From Geobacter sp. (GTDB lineage Bacteria > Desulfobacterota > Desulfuromonadia > Geobacterales > DSM-12255), in NCBI GenBank assembly GCA_009886125.1, contig VFJK01000069.1, positions 1 through 57,593 of the forward strand: a stretch of 57,593 nt of DNA. Reading direction: 5' to 3'. Both the position numbers and the translations under genes were made by a program. Below the pieces are notes generated by a model. That model did not search any database, was not told the origin of the DNA, and saw only the letters and a list, made by a program, of their open reading frames with translations. Below are positions 28,922 to 37,248 of this stretch, piece after piece; within the stretch, counting starts at the first letter, position 1, and every line of letters starts with the position of its first letter.

Positions 28922-29090
28922 AGTTCCCCTCACTTTGCTTGAATCAGCAGCTGAATTTACAGAATTTATATCATAGTAGATTTTAATTATCATCTCAATT
29001 CTCTACAATTCAGATTTCGGATCAGGAAACCGCTTCACATACTATTTATTTCATCTATACTCCTTTGCAACTAAGAAGACAGGAATGTCC

Positions 29091-31445
29091 ATGCAAGAAA
29101 AAATCGAATCAATGGGGCTCCGAACACTCGAAGACATCAGCAGCCTGATCCTGCACTCCCACGATCTGAGGGAGACTCTCGACAACATCGTCACGCTTGT
29201 CTCCAGGCGGATGCAATCCGACGTCTGCTCGATATATCTGCTTGACGATGACGGCGAGACGCTGCGCCTCCACTCGACCAAAGGTCTCGCCAAATCCTCT
29301 GTCGGCAAAATCACGATGAATGTCTCTGAAGGCCTTAGCGGCCTGGTCATCGAGCAGCGGGGGGTAATCAGCCTCGAAAACGCTCAGGAGCATCCTCGCT
29401 ATAAATACTTCAAAGAGTCAGGGGAGGAGCGGTATCACTCGTTCCTCGGGATCCCGATGTTCGAACGGAAGTCACCGGTCGGCGTCATCGTGGTCCAGCA
29501 CCGTGAAGCCCGGGCCTACACCAAAAGCGAGATAAGCACGCTCTCCACGATCGCCTACCAGATATCAAGCATCGTACTGAATGCAAAACTGCTCGACTCC
29601 ATCCGGGAAAAGGATGAAGAGCGGGCTCTCCTGGAAAGAGAACTCCGGAACATCCACAGTAGCACCGACATCACCGGCACTGCAGGTATTCTGAACGGAG
29701 AGGCGCTCCGGAACTCATCTGATCGCCATGGCATCGGCGTCTCACCGGGATTTGCGACAGGTAACGTCTATATTCTCAGCAGACGCAACCCTCTGCTTGC
29801 TTCAATAATGGAGAGCGCTCTTTCGCCGGAAGAGGAACATCGTAAACTCAGCCTTGCACTTGAAAAGGCACGGATACAGACCCTCTACATGGAGAAGCGA
29901 GTTGCTGAACGGCTCTCGGAAGAAGATGCCGCCATATTCCATGCTCACCTTCTGATACTCGAAGACAGAGGCTTCATCGGCAAGATCCAGGAACTCATCG
30001 ACCAGGAGTTCGGCGCCGCCAGGGCAGTGCACGAGGTTGTGAACCATTACAAGGATGCCTTCGCCCGGATGAACGATCCGTACCTCAACAGCCGCTCTGC
30101 AGACATGGAGGACATAGGTCGCCGGATCATCGACTCTCTGGACGGGCATACGGAAGAGCCGGTCCATTTTGACGAGAAACGGATCCTGGTCGCTGTCGAA
30201 ATCCTCCCTTCGGACCTTGCAACCATGGAGGTCGAAAACATCCTCGGCATTGTCACTGAAAAGGGTGACATGAACTCGCATGCCGCCATCATAGCCCGTT
30301 CCATGGGAATTCCTGCAGTCGTCGCCGTCGAAGGCCTGCTGCGACAGCTTTCACTGAAAGACGAAATAATTCTCGACGGCAACAGCGGCCATATTTACAT
30401 AAACCCTGACAGCCTTATCAGATCCGAATACGAAAGGCTGACAAATGACTACAGCTCTAAAAGGCGCGAACTCAACGGGCTGAGAGATATCCCTGCTGTG
30501 ATGAAAGACGGGCTGCGCATCTGCCTGAAAGCAAACATCGGTATGATCAGTGATCTGCGGATTGCCGCATTGAACGGAGCGGAAGGGGTCGGTCTCTACC
30601 GGACCGAATTCCCCTTCATGGCCCGGAAGCAGTTCCCGGACCGGAGCGAACAGACAGCTATCTACTCCCGCATCCTTGACGGCTTCGAAGGGCAGCAGGT
30701 GACGATCCGGACACTTGACATAGGCGGCGACAAAGGGCTCCCCTACTTTGACCATCCGGATGAAGACAACCCGTTCATGGGGTGGCGGGCGATACGGATA
30801 TCACTTGAGCGTACCGACATTTTCCGTGACCAGCTTGCCGCTATTATGACCGCTTCCGTTGGCAGGGACGCCAGGATCATGTTCCCCATGATCTCCGGAG
30901 TCGAAGAGATCGTCAGGATTCGCGCAATTGTGGAAGAGGTGAAGGATGAGCTGCGAGGGAGCGGGACCGGGTTCAATGAGCATATCCCTCTCGGGATTAT
31001 GATCGAGATACCTGCTGCCGTGCAGATGGCAGAGATACTGGCGCGGAAGGTGGATTTCTTCAGCATCGGGACAAATGACCTTATCCAGTACACTCTTGCG
31101 GCTGACAGGAACAACCCGAAGGTTAAAAAGTACTACACTCCCTATCACCCGGCGATTCTCCACTCGATAAAAAGAGTCTCTGCTGCCGGGAAGAACGCCG
31201 GAATCCCGGTTTCGATCTGCGGCGAGATGGCGTCCGACCCTCTCTGCGCCCTCCTGCTGGCAGGTCTCGGGATTACGGACCTCAGCATGTCTTCTCCCTC
31301 GATCCCGATGGTGAAACAGGCATTAAGGGGCGCATCATTCGAATCAGCAGCAGCTGTCGCCGCACGAGTGCTGCAACTGGAAAGCAGCGAAGAGATTCTA
31401 TCCTTTCTGAAAGAGTCAAGCATTGAACTGGGGATTGTCAGTTGA
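29091..31445 (+). CDS. ptsP: PEP-protein phosphotransferase of the nitrogen PTS (EI-Ntr)
   Basis: 784 aa from ATG 29091, chosen because AGGA lies 6 nt upstream; ATG 29085 would abut that AGGA. An N-terminal GAF domain (about 15-165) is followed by a PEP-utiliser domain with the phospho-His in GDMNSHAAIIARS (about residue 397) and a TIM barrel ending ICGEMASDP with the catalytic Cys. EI-Ntr takes phosphate from PEP to NPr and EIIA-Ntr, signalling nitrogen and potassium status; GAF may sense glutamine. The gene is monocistronic or leads into the cytochrome gene 76 bp on. Confidence 0.95.
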   Translation: MQEKIESMGLRTLEDISSLILHSHDLRETLDNIVTLVSRRMQSDVCSIYLLDDDGETLRLHSTKGLAKSSVGKITMNVSEGLSGLVIEQRGVISLENAQEHPRYKYFKESGEERYHSFLGIPMFERKSPVGVIVVQHREARAYTKSEISTLSTIAYQISSIVLNAKLLDSIREKDEERALLERELRNIHSSTDITGTAGILNGEALRNSSDRHGIGVSPGFATGNVYILSRRNPLLASIMESALSPEEEHRKLSLALEKARIQTLYMEKRVAERLSEEDAAIFHAHLLILEDRGFIGKIQELIDQEFGAARAVHEVVNHYKDAFARMNDPYLNSRSADMEDIGRRIIDSLDGHTEEPVHFDEKRILVAVEILPSDLATMEVENILGIVTEKGDMNSHAAIIARSMGIPAVVAVEGLLRQLSLKDEIILDGNSGHIYINPDSLIRSEYERLTNDYSSKRRELNGLRDIPAVMKDGLRICLKANIGMISDLRIAALNGAEGVGLYRTEFPFMARKQFPDRSEQTAIYSRILDGFEGQQVTIRTLDIGGDKGLPYFDHPDEDNPFMGWRAIRISLERTDIFRDQLAAIMTASVGRDARIMFPMISGVEEIVRIRAIVEEVKDELRGSGTGFNEHIPLGIMIEIPAAVQMAEILARKVDFFSIGTNDLIQYTLAADRNNPKVKKYYTPYHPAILHSIKRVSAAGKNAGIPVSICGEMASDPLCALLLAGLGITDLSMSSPSIPMVKQALRGASFESAAAVAARVLQLESSEEILSFLKESSIELGIVS

Positions 31446-31521
31446 GTTTTTTCTGGAGATTTTCAAGCGGCTATCGTATAAAACACCATCAGTATTTATA
31501 ACTGTCAACGGAGTTTGAACT

Positions 31522-31794
31522 ATGAAAAGACTCGTCTACGCTCTGCTTTTGACAACCCTTATATACTCAATGGCCGAAGCAAAGATCTTCAAGGCTTACA
31601 ACGGTGATGTCGACTTCAACCACTCCAAGCATATGGGGCTGTATCCCTGCACAGAGTGCCATGAAGGGCCGCCGCGCCAATTCGGCATCAACAAGGAAAA
31701 GGCGCATAAACTCTGCCTCGGCTGCCACAAAAAAGAAGGAGCCGGTCCCTTGCGCCACTGCGGTGAATGCCACGGTAACGGCAAAAAAGAGTAG
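31522..31794 (+). CDS. Periplasmic triheme c-type cytochrome, c7/PpcA-like
   Basis: 90 aa. Signal peptide at 1-20 (ends AEA), then a ~70-aa mature domain with three heme motifs CTECH, CLGCH and CGECH plus additional His residues (FNHSKH, EKAHK, RHC) for bis-His ligation. Length, the AYNGDV opening and the heme order match the c7 family (PpcA group) that carries electrons across the periplasm in Geobacter during metal reduction. GGAG lies 8 nt before ATG. Which paralogue it is cannot be told. Confidence 0.92.
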   Translation: MKRLVYALLLTTLIYSMAEAKIFKAYNGDVDFNHSKHMGLYPCTECHEGPPRQFGINKEKAHKLCLGCHKKEGAGPLRHCGECHGNGKKE

Positions 31795-31806
31795 GACCTT
31801 ATCTAT

Positions 31807-31956
31807 ATGACCTCAAGCAATCTACAGGAGCTGCGGCAGAGGGCGTTGGCAGCAGTCGGACGCTTCCATTCCACCCATGACGACATCGCAACCAGACACG
31901 ACGATTATCTTGCCGAGGCGGAAAAAGTGAATTCCATAGTTGAACCTATGAATTAG
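31807..31956 (+). CDS. Small hypothetical protein, 49 aa
   Basis: A 49-codon frame, MTSSNLQELRQRALAAVGRF..., lies between the cytochrome and the DUF2442 gene in the same direction. It is charged, Ala-rich at the start and probably helical, without a signal peptide. A weak AGGA lies about 10 nt upstream. Codon choice looks coding-like. Its position 45 bp before a DUF2442 gene suggests co-transcription. It could be a truncated gene; no family is recognised. Confidence 0.5.
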   Translation: MTSSNLQELRQRALAAVGRFHSTHDDIATRHDDYLAEAEKVNSIVEPMN

Positions 31957-32307
<351 letters not shown>

Positions 32308-32427
32308 ACCGTACTCCTAAAAATTTCTTGCCAATTGAAAGGGGTCGTTTTCCCAGACCACAAATAATCACCGCCAGCTTCTGCCACAACTCAAGACAGC
32401 AAAAATGTTATGTCCAAGTCCAAAGAA

Positions 32428-32458
32428 AGCCCCCGTGCGGCGGAGGCCGACGGGGGCT
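32428..32458 (-). terminator. Terminator downstream of the small secreted basic protein
   Basis: AGCCCCCGT and ACGGGGGCT form a 9-bp stem extended by CGG/CCG inside; on the minus strand it is followed by TTCTTT. Confidence 0.65.
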
Positions 32459-32488
32459 GGATTGAGCCGTTAGATCAACGTGGTTGGA

Positions 32489-32704
32489 TTATCGCCTTAC
32501 TCGTACTGTAGACCGAGAAGTGCTGCGAGTTGTTTTCCCGCCAGAAGTCACTGCCTGCTTGGTAGTGGTTCGATAAGTATTTTTTCCGGTTTGCCGAACC
32601 TGAGTCTGCTGACGAACTACCGCCCGCCGTTGCGGAGCCGCCAAAGCTGCGGTTGCACTGAATCCCAATATGAAGATTATTGCTAATGCGATGTTCCGTT
32701 TCAT
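32489..32704 (-). CDS. Small secreted basic protein
   Basis: 71 aa from ATG 32704 (GGGGG 5 nt upstream; a GTG at 32710 abuts the G-run). A clear signal peptide (KRNIALAIIFILGFSATAALA) leaves a mature part of about 50 residues that is Arg/Thr/Ser/Gln-rich with no acidic residues. I do not recognise the family. A basic, probably disordered periplasmic or secreted protein; role unknown. A terminator follows at 32428-32458. Confidence 0.7.
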   Translation of the reverse strand: MKRNIALAIIFILGFSATAALAAPQRRAVVRQQTQVRQTGKNTYRTTTKQAVTSGGKTTRSTSRSTVRVRR

Positions 32705-32750
32705 GCTCACCCCCAGTTAAACAATTTCCTACGTTATTTTCACCGAAAAC

Positions 32751-33308
32751 TCATTTTAGCGGCATAAAAACTACAAGTACAGCCACACGGTCTTTTTTAA
32801 TTTTTTCCCAATAAATTTTGACATTTTTCCCTTTCAGGGATGCGTCCGTCATCATTTTATCAAAGTTCGACATTTCACCGTTTGCATAATATGTCTCGCT
32901 CTTACCTTTTGTGTCAGTAAAAGTGAGGTAGCATGAATCACCACATTCAAGCGACTGAAATGATCCTTCCGAAATACCAGAGGCATTTGCTTTAAGTACA
33001 GTCTTTACCGTAAATACTTTATGACCGGCTGGCGTTATCAAAATTTGGCCGGTGGATGGCCCTGACACAACATGATCATAATCACCGATGACCGTGATAT
33101 CTGATTTACTTTTTATTGCTACATCTACAGCTTTACGTTGCGGGCTTTTGAAATTAGTACTGAGCAAATACGTAGTGCCGTTAGAGGCCAGGATGTAAAT
33201 ATTGTCCGATTCCTTCTTGACCTTCCCAGTAAGTACTATGTCGTCTGCAAAAGAAAAACTGCTGAGAGAAATGACTACAAATAATAAGAAAAATATCCTA
33301 ATTCTCAT
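32751..33308 (-). CDS. Hypothetical secreted protein
   Basis: 185 aa. N-terminal signal peptide RIRIFFLLFVVISLSSFSFA. The mature part is beta-rich, with a Cys pair (LECGDSC) in the middle. Codon use is more AT-rich than in the biosynthetic genes. It is followed by the small basic secreted protein and preceded by a zinc-ribbon membrane gene, all on the minus strand. No family recognised. Confidence 0.72.
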   Translation of the reverse strand: MRIRIFFLLFVVISLSSFSFADDIVLTGKVKKESDNIYILASNGTTYLLSTNFKSPQRKAVDVAIKSKSDITVIGDYDHVVSGPSTGQILITPAGHKVFTVKTVLKANASGISEGSFQSLECGDSCYLTFTDTKGKSETYYANGEMSNFDKMMTDASLKGKNVKIYWEKIKKDRVAVLVVFMPLK

Positions 33309-33350
33309 AAATAACCCCTAGGAACAGTTCAGTTGCCGATTTAATCTATA

Positions 33351-33794
33351 TCAAATCCACGGCTGCTGATTTGTTGTAATCAACTTGTAATACAAGTAGT
33401 TACCTCTAACCCCATAATAAAATGGGTAAATTACGAATAGACCACCTACAGTTATGCTGCCTAGAACAATTGCCAAAATACCGCTACCCCATAAACTTTT
33501 TGAGAAGCACCAAAGTACTCCAAAAAAGAAAGATGCCCAATTCCATTTACCTTTATAAATTTCATTGGATTCAAATATCTTACGAAATTCATGCTGGTAA
33601 TATGGTTTTAAATGAGCAAAACCTGGGATTGCCTGTTCTACAGTTTTAGCTGTTGGCTGTTGATACTGAGGCTGTGGCTGTGGTTGTTGAAACTGCTGCT
33701 GACTCGGTTGTGATGGAACAGCTACTTGAGTTCCGCAAAATTGACAGGCTACATCTCCAGCAGACATGTTTGCTCCACATTTACTGCATACCAT
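33351..33794 (-). CDS. Zinc-ribbon membrane protein (DUF2628-like)
   Basis: 147 aa. An N-terminal zinc ribbon (CSKCG...CQFCG), a Gln/Pro linker (residues about 29-50), and a C-terminal domain with WNWASFFFGVLWCFSKSLWG and a hydrophobic helix (ILAIVLGSITVGGLFVIYPF), like DUF2628-type membrane proteins. AGGAGG lies about 5 nt upstream of ATG. It belongs to a minus-strand group with the SPFH/zinc-ribbon protein, suggesting joint action at the membrane. Function unknown. Confidence 0.75.
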   Translation of the reverse strand: MVCSKCGANMSAGDVACQFCGTQVAVPSQPSQQQFQQPQPQPQYQQPTAKTVEQAIPGFAHLKPYYQHEFRKIFESNEIYKGKWNWASFFFGVLWCFSKSLWGSGILAIVLGSITVGGLFVIYPFYYGVRGNYLYYKLITTNQQPWI

Positions 33795-33823
33795 AGTCCC
33801 CTCCTCGTTATTGCCTAAATCAG

Positions 33824-34522
33824 CTATCCGCGTAGCTGTTTGATGATATTTTCCCGCCGTTTAAGGATCGACTCAAGCAGGCTGAGGTGATCAAGTGCAC
33901 TTGCTGAGTCACCGATGCCGTTTTCAAGAGTGGCAAGCCCCTTGGAAAGTTCCTCGTTTATCCCCTCGCTGCCGGGCAGAGATTGTAAGGTCTTGTAGCG
34001 TGCTTCGTCGCAAAGACGCTCCAATCGATTCTTCACGGCAGAATCCTGGCCAGAATCGGCTCTCACTCTTTCCGCCAGATCATTCAGCTTCATCCTGAAG
34101 AGCTGCATGAAACTGTTCTGGGCGTCATCAGTCCGGCCTTGTTCCGCAACCTTGCGGGTTGCCGCCATCATAAGTGAGGCTCCGATCACAAAAGCGAGTA
34201 GCAGCAGAGCCGTTATGACAACAAGCGGAGTATAGTCACACCCTCCCAGATAGAGCCAGACAACAGCCACTGCTCCCAGCAGATTGAGGCCGGCCATAAC
34301 TCCCATACCGGCATGAAGTGGTAATGCCTGATGAAATTCACATTTACCGGCAGCAAGCGGATTAGTCGCCGCAGCCCAGACAAATATCTCTGCCAGAACA
34401 ACACAGAATGCAGTCAGCAGGAATCTGCTGTCCGCCAGGCTTTCAGATGCAGCCATAGAAAGCAGGGCAACGCTCACAACTGCTACGCCAATCAATACCG
34501 CAAAGCTCTTGATATTATTCAT
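33824..34522 (-). CDS. Hypothetical membrane protein
   Basis: 232 aa from ATG 34522 (GAGG 8 nt upstream). The alternative start at 34561 would overlap the upstream gene and has no site. Four hydrophobic helices fill the first half (SFAVLIGVAVVSVALLSM, LLTAFCVVLAEIFVWAA, GVMAGLNLLGAVAVVWLYLGG, LVVITALLLLAFVIGASLMMA). The C-terminal ~110 aa is a cytoplasmic helical/coiled-coil region. It starts 10 nt after the SPFH gene stop, so the two are likely one operon. No family recognised. Confidence 0.75.
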   Translation of the reverse strand: MNNIKSFAVLIGVAVVSVALLSMAASESLADSRFLLTAFCVVLAEIFVWAAATNPLAAGKCEFHQALPLHAGMGVMAGLNLLGAVAVVWLYLGGCDYTPLVVITALLLLAFVIGASLMMAATRKVAEQGRTDDAQNSFMQLFRMKLNDLAERVRADSGQDSAVKNRLERLCDEARYKTLQSLPGSEGINEELSKGLATLENGIGDSASALDHLSLLESILKRRENIIKQLRG

Positions 34523-34532
34523 TTGGCAAACC

Positions 34533-35840
34533 TCACTGAATGGCTGTTCCGCACTGAGCACAGAACTTCACGTTTGGCGCAGCAAGCTCGCCGCATTTCG
34601 AACAGGTCTTAACCAGTTCTTTCCCGCAACTGGGACAAAACCGACACTTTTCCGCAGTTACCGTACCGCAGTTGGAACATTTTACTGGCATCTGCGAGCC
34701 GCATTCACGGCAGTTAATCTGTCCGTCAGGATTATCGGTGCCGCATTTGGCGCAGAGATTATAAACATCCCCGCAGTTGGGGCAAAATTTTGCCCCCTTT
34801 GGTGCTTTAGTCCCGCATTTGTCGCAGATGCAAGACTGCTGCTCTGTATTCGGCGAATCTTGAACAACTGCAAAACCGCAGGCGGCGCAAAATTTCCCGT
34901 TGACTGGGATTTGCCCGCCGCATTTTGGACAGGGAGTGCCTTGAGATTGTGACGGAGCGAACTGCATCTGCTGTGCCATCCCCATGGCAGCGTTTCCCAT
35001 TGCCCCGCCCATACCGAAACCCATCCCCATGCCGATACCGGCCCCCATTATACCAGTGCCTCCCCCGCCAGGATTTGAGGCAGCTGACTCCATGGTATTG
35101 AAGGAGCGTTCCTGCTGATAGCTGTAGCCAACAATGTTCATCTCCGCTTTTTTGGCCAGGGCTGCCTTGAGCTGTTTGACGGAAGGATCATCTTCCGGCG
35201 CATTAATCGAAAGTATCTTGAACTGCATGAGTTTGAGCCCAAACTCCGCCAGATCTCCTTCAATGTCATGTTGGAGAAAATCCGATATTTCGGATAGATG
35301 GGCGTTGATCTCCAGAATCGACATCCCCTCAAGCACGAGTTTGCGGGCAATCGACTCTTTTACTTTTGTGATTACAATCCCCTTGAAATGGGACATGAGG
35401 GTGTTGCCGTCATACTGCGAAAGAGTGCCGACAATCTTGATCAAAAACTTGGCGCCGTTTTCTATCTGCACGCCAAATTGACCGAAGCCCCGCACAGGCA
35501 GCATGATCTGATATTTCGGGTCCATGAGCTGGATTGGATCGGGAGTACCCCACTTGACATCAAGCGTTATGGCCTTGTTGATGAACCAGACTTCAGCAGT
35601 AAACGGCGACTGACCGCCAAAAGGTATTTTGAAGAATTTGCTCAGGATGGGAATATTATTGGTATCGAGGGTATGACGACCTGGGCCGAAAGTCCCTATC
35701 ATCTTCCCTTCCTTAAGAAGGATCGCCTCCTGGCTCTCCGACACAATGAGCTGTGTCAAGGTGGAGAGTTCCTGTGAAGGGAATTTCCAGACATACACTC
35801 CGGGAATTGAATTCCATTTTACAAGATCAATAAATGCCAT
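34533..35840 (-). CDS. SPFH-domain protein with zinc-ribbon tail
   Basis: 435 aa. An SPFH/band-7 domain (about 25-255, including LIVSESQEAILLKEGKMIGTF and FGPGRHTLDT), a Gly/Met-rich linker (about 260-300), then a run of zinc ribbons: CPKCG/CAACG, CDKCG/CPNCG, CAKCG/CRECG, CSNCG/CPSCG and CSKCG/CAQCG. The same architecture occurs in YdjI-type proteins linked to membrane stress. SPFH proteins build oligomeric membrane scaffolds. No transmembrane helix is seen. It begins the minus-strand group with the two membrane genes. Confidence 0.85.
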   Translation of the reverse strand: MAFIDLVKWNSIPGVYVWKFPSQELSTLTQLIVSESQEAILLKEGKMIGTFGPGRHTLDTNNIPILSKFFKIPFGGQSPFTAEVWFINKAITLDVKWGTPDPIQLMDPKYQIMLPVRGFGQFGVQIENGAKFLIKIVGTLSQYDGNTLMSHFKGIVITKVKESIARKLVLEGMSILEINAHLSEISDFLQHDIEGDLAEFGLKLMQFKILSINAPEDDPSVKQLKAALAKKAEMNIVGYSYQQERSFNTMESAASNPGGGGTGIMGAGIGMGMGFGMGGAMGNAAMGMAQQMQFAPSQSQGTPCPKCGGQIPVNGKFCAACGFAVVQDSPNTEQQSCICDKCGTKAPKGAKFCPNCGDVYNLCAKCGTDNPDGQINCRECGSQMPVKCSNCGTVTAEKCRFCPSCGKELVKTCSKCGELAAPNVKFCAQCGTAIQ

Positions 35841-36041
35841 GGCCGTTTTCTCACTTATCGTGGAATGTCAGTATGTGGATATGGTAAAGCCTACTTCTAA
35901 CTTTGCCGTTTTTCTTATCAATGAAACCAGTTCTAATTAGAAAATTTGCCTGGTCAAACGACATGACATTAAATAACATTTCGATATGCTTAGCATGACA
36001 TTTAATGCCATTCTTATGATGTTAGATCTCATATTGTCAAG

Positions 36042-36066
36042 TTAATATGTTTTTTAACATCATTAA
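36042..36066. promoter_or_regulatory. AT-rich inverted repeat upstream of the XRE regulator
   Basis: TTAATATGTT and AACATCATTAA form a near-perfect inverted repeat 51 bp before the XRE start codon, in an AT-rich 276-bp divergent spacer (35841-36116) that also holds two near-direct copies of CATGACATT(T/A)AAT. A plausible operator for the adjacent regulator. Confidence 0.4.
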
Positions 36067-36116
36067 ATACTCAGCCCCCAACATATATTCTTTCATGAAA
36101 ATTCGGGGGGATTGGC

Positions 36117-36437
36117 ATGAAAAATACCAAGGAACTGCTGGGGGCACGAATCAAGGAGTTCCGCAAAGCACAGGGAATGACGCAGGAACAACTTGCTGAA
36201 CAAATCGGTGTTGAACCGAGACATATAAGCAGAATGGAAGGCGGCTACAATGCGCCATCAATCGACCGCCTCGAAAAGATCGCTAAGGCCCTGAACGTCC
36301 CGATGCGAGATTTTTTCGACTTCATGCACCTTGACAGCCCCGATGCTCGAGCACAGAGCCTGGAAGAAATGTTGAAGGGAATGGACGAGAATTATCAGCG
36401 GATTATCTACAAGATCGTGCGGGCATTTGAGGGATAA
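36117..36437 (+). CDS. XRE-family transcriptional regulator
   Basis: 106 aa. Residues about 6-62 are a Cro/C1-type helix-turn-helix (LLGARIKEFRKAQGMTQEQLAEQIGVEPRHISRMEGG...), followed by a short helical tail (SLEEMLKGMDENYQRIIYKIVRAF). Target genes are unknown; it is divergent from the SPFH gene group and precedes a BrnT-like toxin pair by 64 bp, so either could be controlled by it. A G-run (GGGGGG) lies upstream of ATG. Confidence 0.85.
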   Translation: MKNTKELLGARIKEFRKAQGMTQEQLAEQIGVEPRHISRMEGGYNAPSIDRLEKIAKALNVPMRDFFDFMHLDSPDARAQSLEEMLKGMDENYQRIIYKIVRAFEG

Positions 36438-36500
36438 CTGGAGGAAGCTAACCGGGTTTATAATTGTTTTTTTGCTTAAAGTTGTGATAGCGTTACCATC

Positions 36501-36776
36501 ATGATTTTTGAATGGGACGAGAAAAAAGCTAATGGCAACCTGAAAAAGCACGGAGTCAGCTTTGATGAAACCGCGACTGTTTTCCGCGACCCCCTCTCAC
36601 TAACGGTTGTCGATTCGCTGCATTCAGAAACCGAGCATCGCTTCACCGACATTGGATTGTCAGACCAAGGCAGGCTTCTTGTGGTATCCTATACGGAGAG
36701 GGCATCGCGCATTCGAATCATCAGTTCTCGACTGGCGCTACCAGCGGAAAGGAAGGAATATGAAAAAGGTAATTAA
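36501..36776 (+). CDS. brnT: BrnT-family toxin
   Basis: 91 aa matching the BrnT ribonuclease toxin family: FEWDEKKANGNLKKHGVSFDETATVFRDP, then SLHSETEHRFTDIGLSDQGRLLVVSYTE and RIRIISSR. BrnT is a RelE-fold RNase. Its 3' end overlaps the next gene by 17 nt, indicating coupling. The partner downstream is not a standard BrnA. Confidence 0.85.
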   Translation: MIFEWDEKKANGNLKKHGVSFDETATVFRDPLSLTVVDSLHSETEHRFTDIGLSDQGRLLVVSYTERASRIRIISSRLALPAERKEYEKGN

Positions 36777-37035
36777 CACCGATGATATAAAAGCAGTTGA
36801 TTTTTCCGGCGGAATACGCGGTAAACATCATGCGGCCTGCAAACAGGGATACTCTGTAAAGGTGCATCGTGAAGACGGAACTGCCATAATTCACAAGTTT
36901 GTTCCAGAAAAAGGCGCCGTTGTGCTCGATGAGGATATCAGAAGCTATTTTCAGGACGCCAAGGCTGTCAACGCAGCTCTGCGAGGTCTTATAAACCTGC
37001 TGCCGCAGGGCAGAAAGCGTGTTGGTGCCGCTTAG
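36760..37035 (+). CDS. Probable antitoxin partner of BrnT
   Basis: 91 aa from an internal ATG at 36760 with AAGGAA a few bases upstream; a longer frame in the same register starting at 36607 would lie almost wholly inside brnT and is not credible. The sequence (VINTDDIKAVDFSGGIRGKHH..., ending DAKAVNAALRGLINLLPQGR) begins with a beta-rich part and ends with a ribbon-helix-like SxAVNxALR segment as in DNA-binding antitoxins. It takes the place of BrnA. Overlap with brnT and the terminator right after support a two-gene operon. Confidence 0.7.
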   Translation: MKKVINTDDIKAVDFSGGIRGKHHAACKQGYSVKVHREDGTAIIHKFVPEKGAVVLDEDIRSYFQDAKAVNAALRGLINLLPQGRKRVGAA

Positions 37036-37065
37036 CCGTACGCAATAATTATTACGAACACTCAA

Positions 37066-37102
37066 ACGCCCCGTCCCGGATGAACCGGAGCGGGGCGTTT
37101 TT
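37066..37102 (+). terminator. Rho-independent terminator after the BrnT pair
   Basis: ACGCCCCG and CGGGGCGT form the outer stem with an inner CCGG/CCGG stem, followed by TTTTTATT on the plus strand. Confidence 0.88.
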
Positions 37103-37165
37103 ATTGTATCCTTTATAAAACCTCCCGGCTTCGAGAAATGAGCCGGATGCCAGGCGCACCGCAGA

Positions 37166-37206
37166 CCGGAATGAGAGTCGTAGCAGCGCTACGACGAGCG
37201 TTCCGG
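37166..37206. repeat. REP-like GC-rich palindrome before the pyc stop
   Basis: CCGGAA and TTCCGG flank a perfect 8-bp inner stem GTCGTAGC-AGC-GCTACGAC. It lies in the 37103-37248 spacer between the BrnT-pair terminator and the 3' end of pyc, followed by GC-rich sequence with no frame. It looks like an interspersed palindromic unit; only one copy is in the window. Confidence 0.6.
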
Positions 37207-37248
37207 GCGAGGAGCAACGCCGCAGGCGGCCATTTATCGGAGCCGCAG

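Noticed and set aside
36607-36759. A 142-aa version of the BrnT partner
   Set aside because: The extra N-terminus lies inside brnT and has no ribosome-binding site; the ATG at 36760 is supported.
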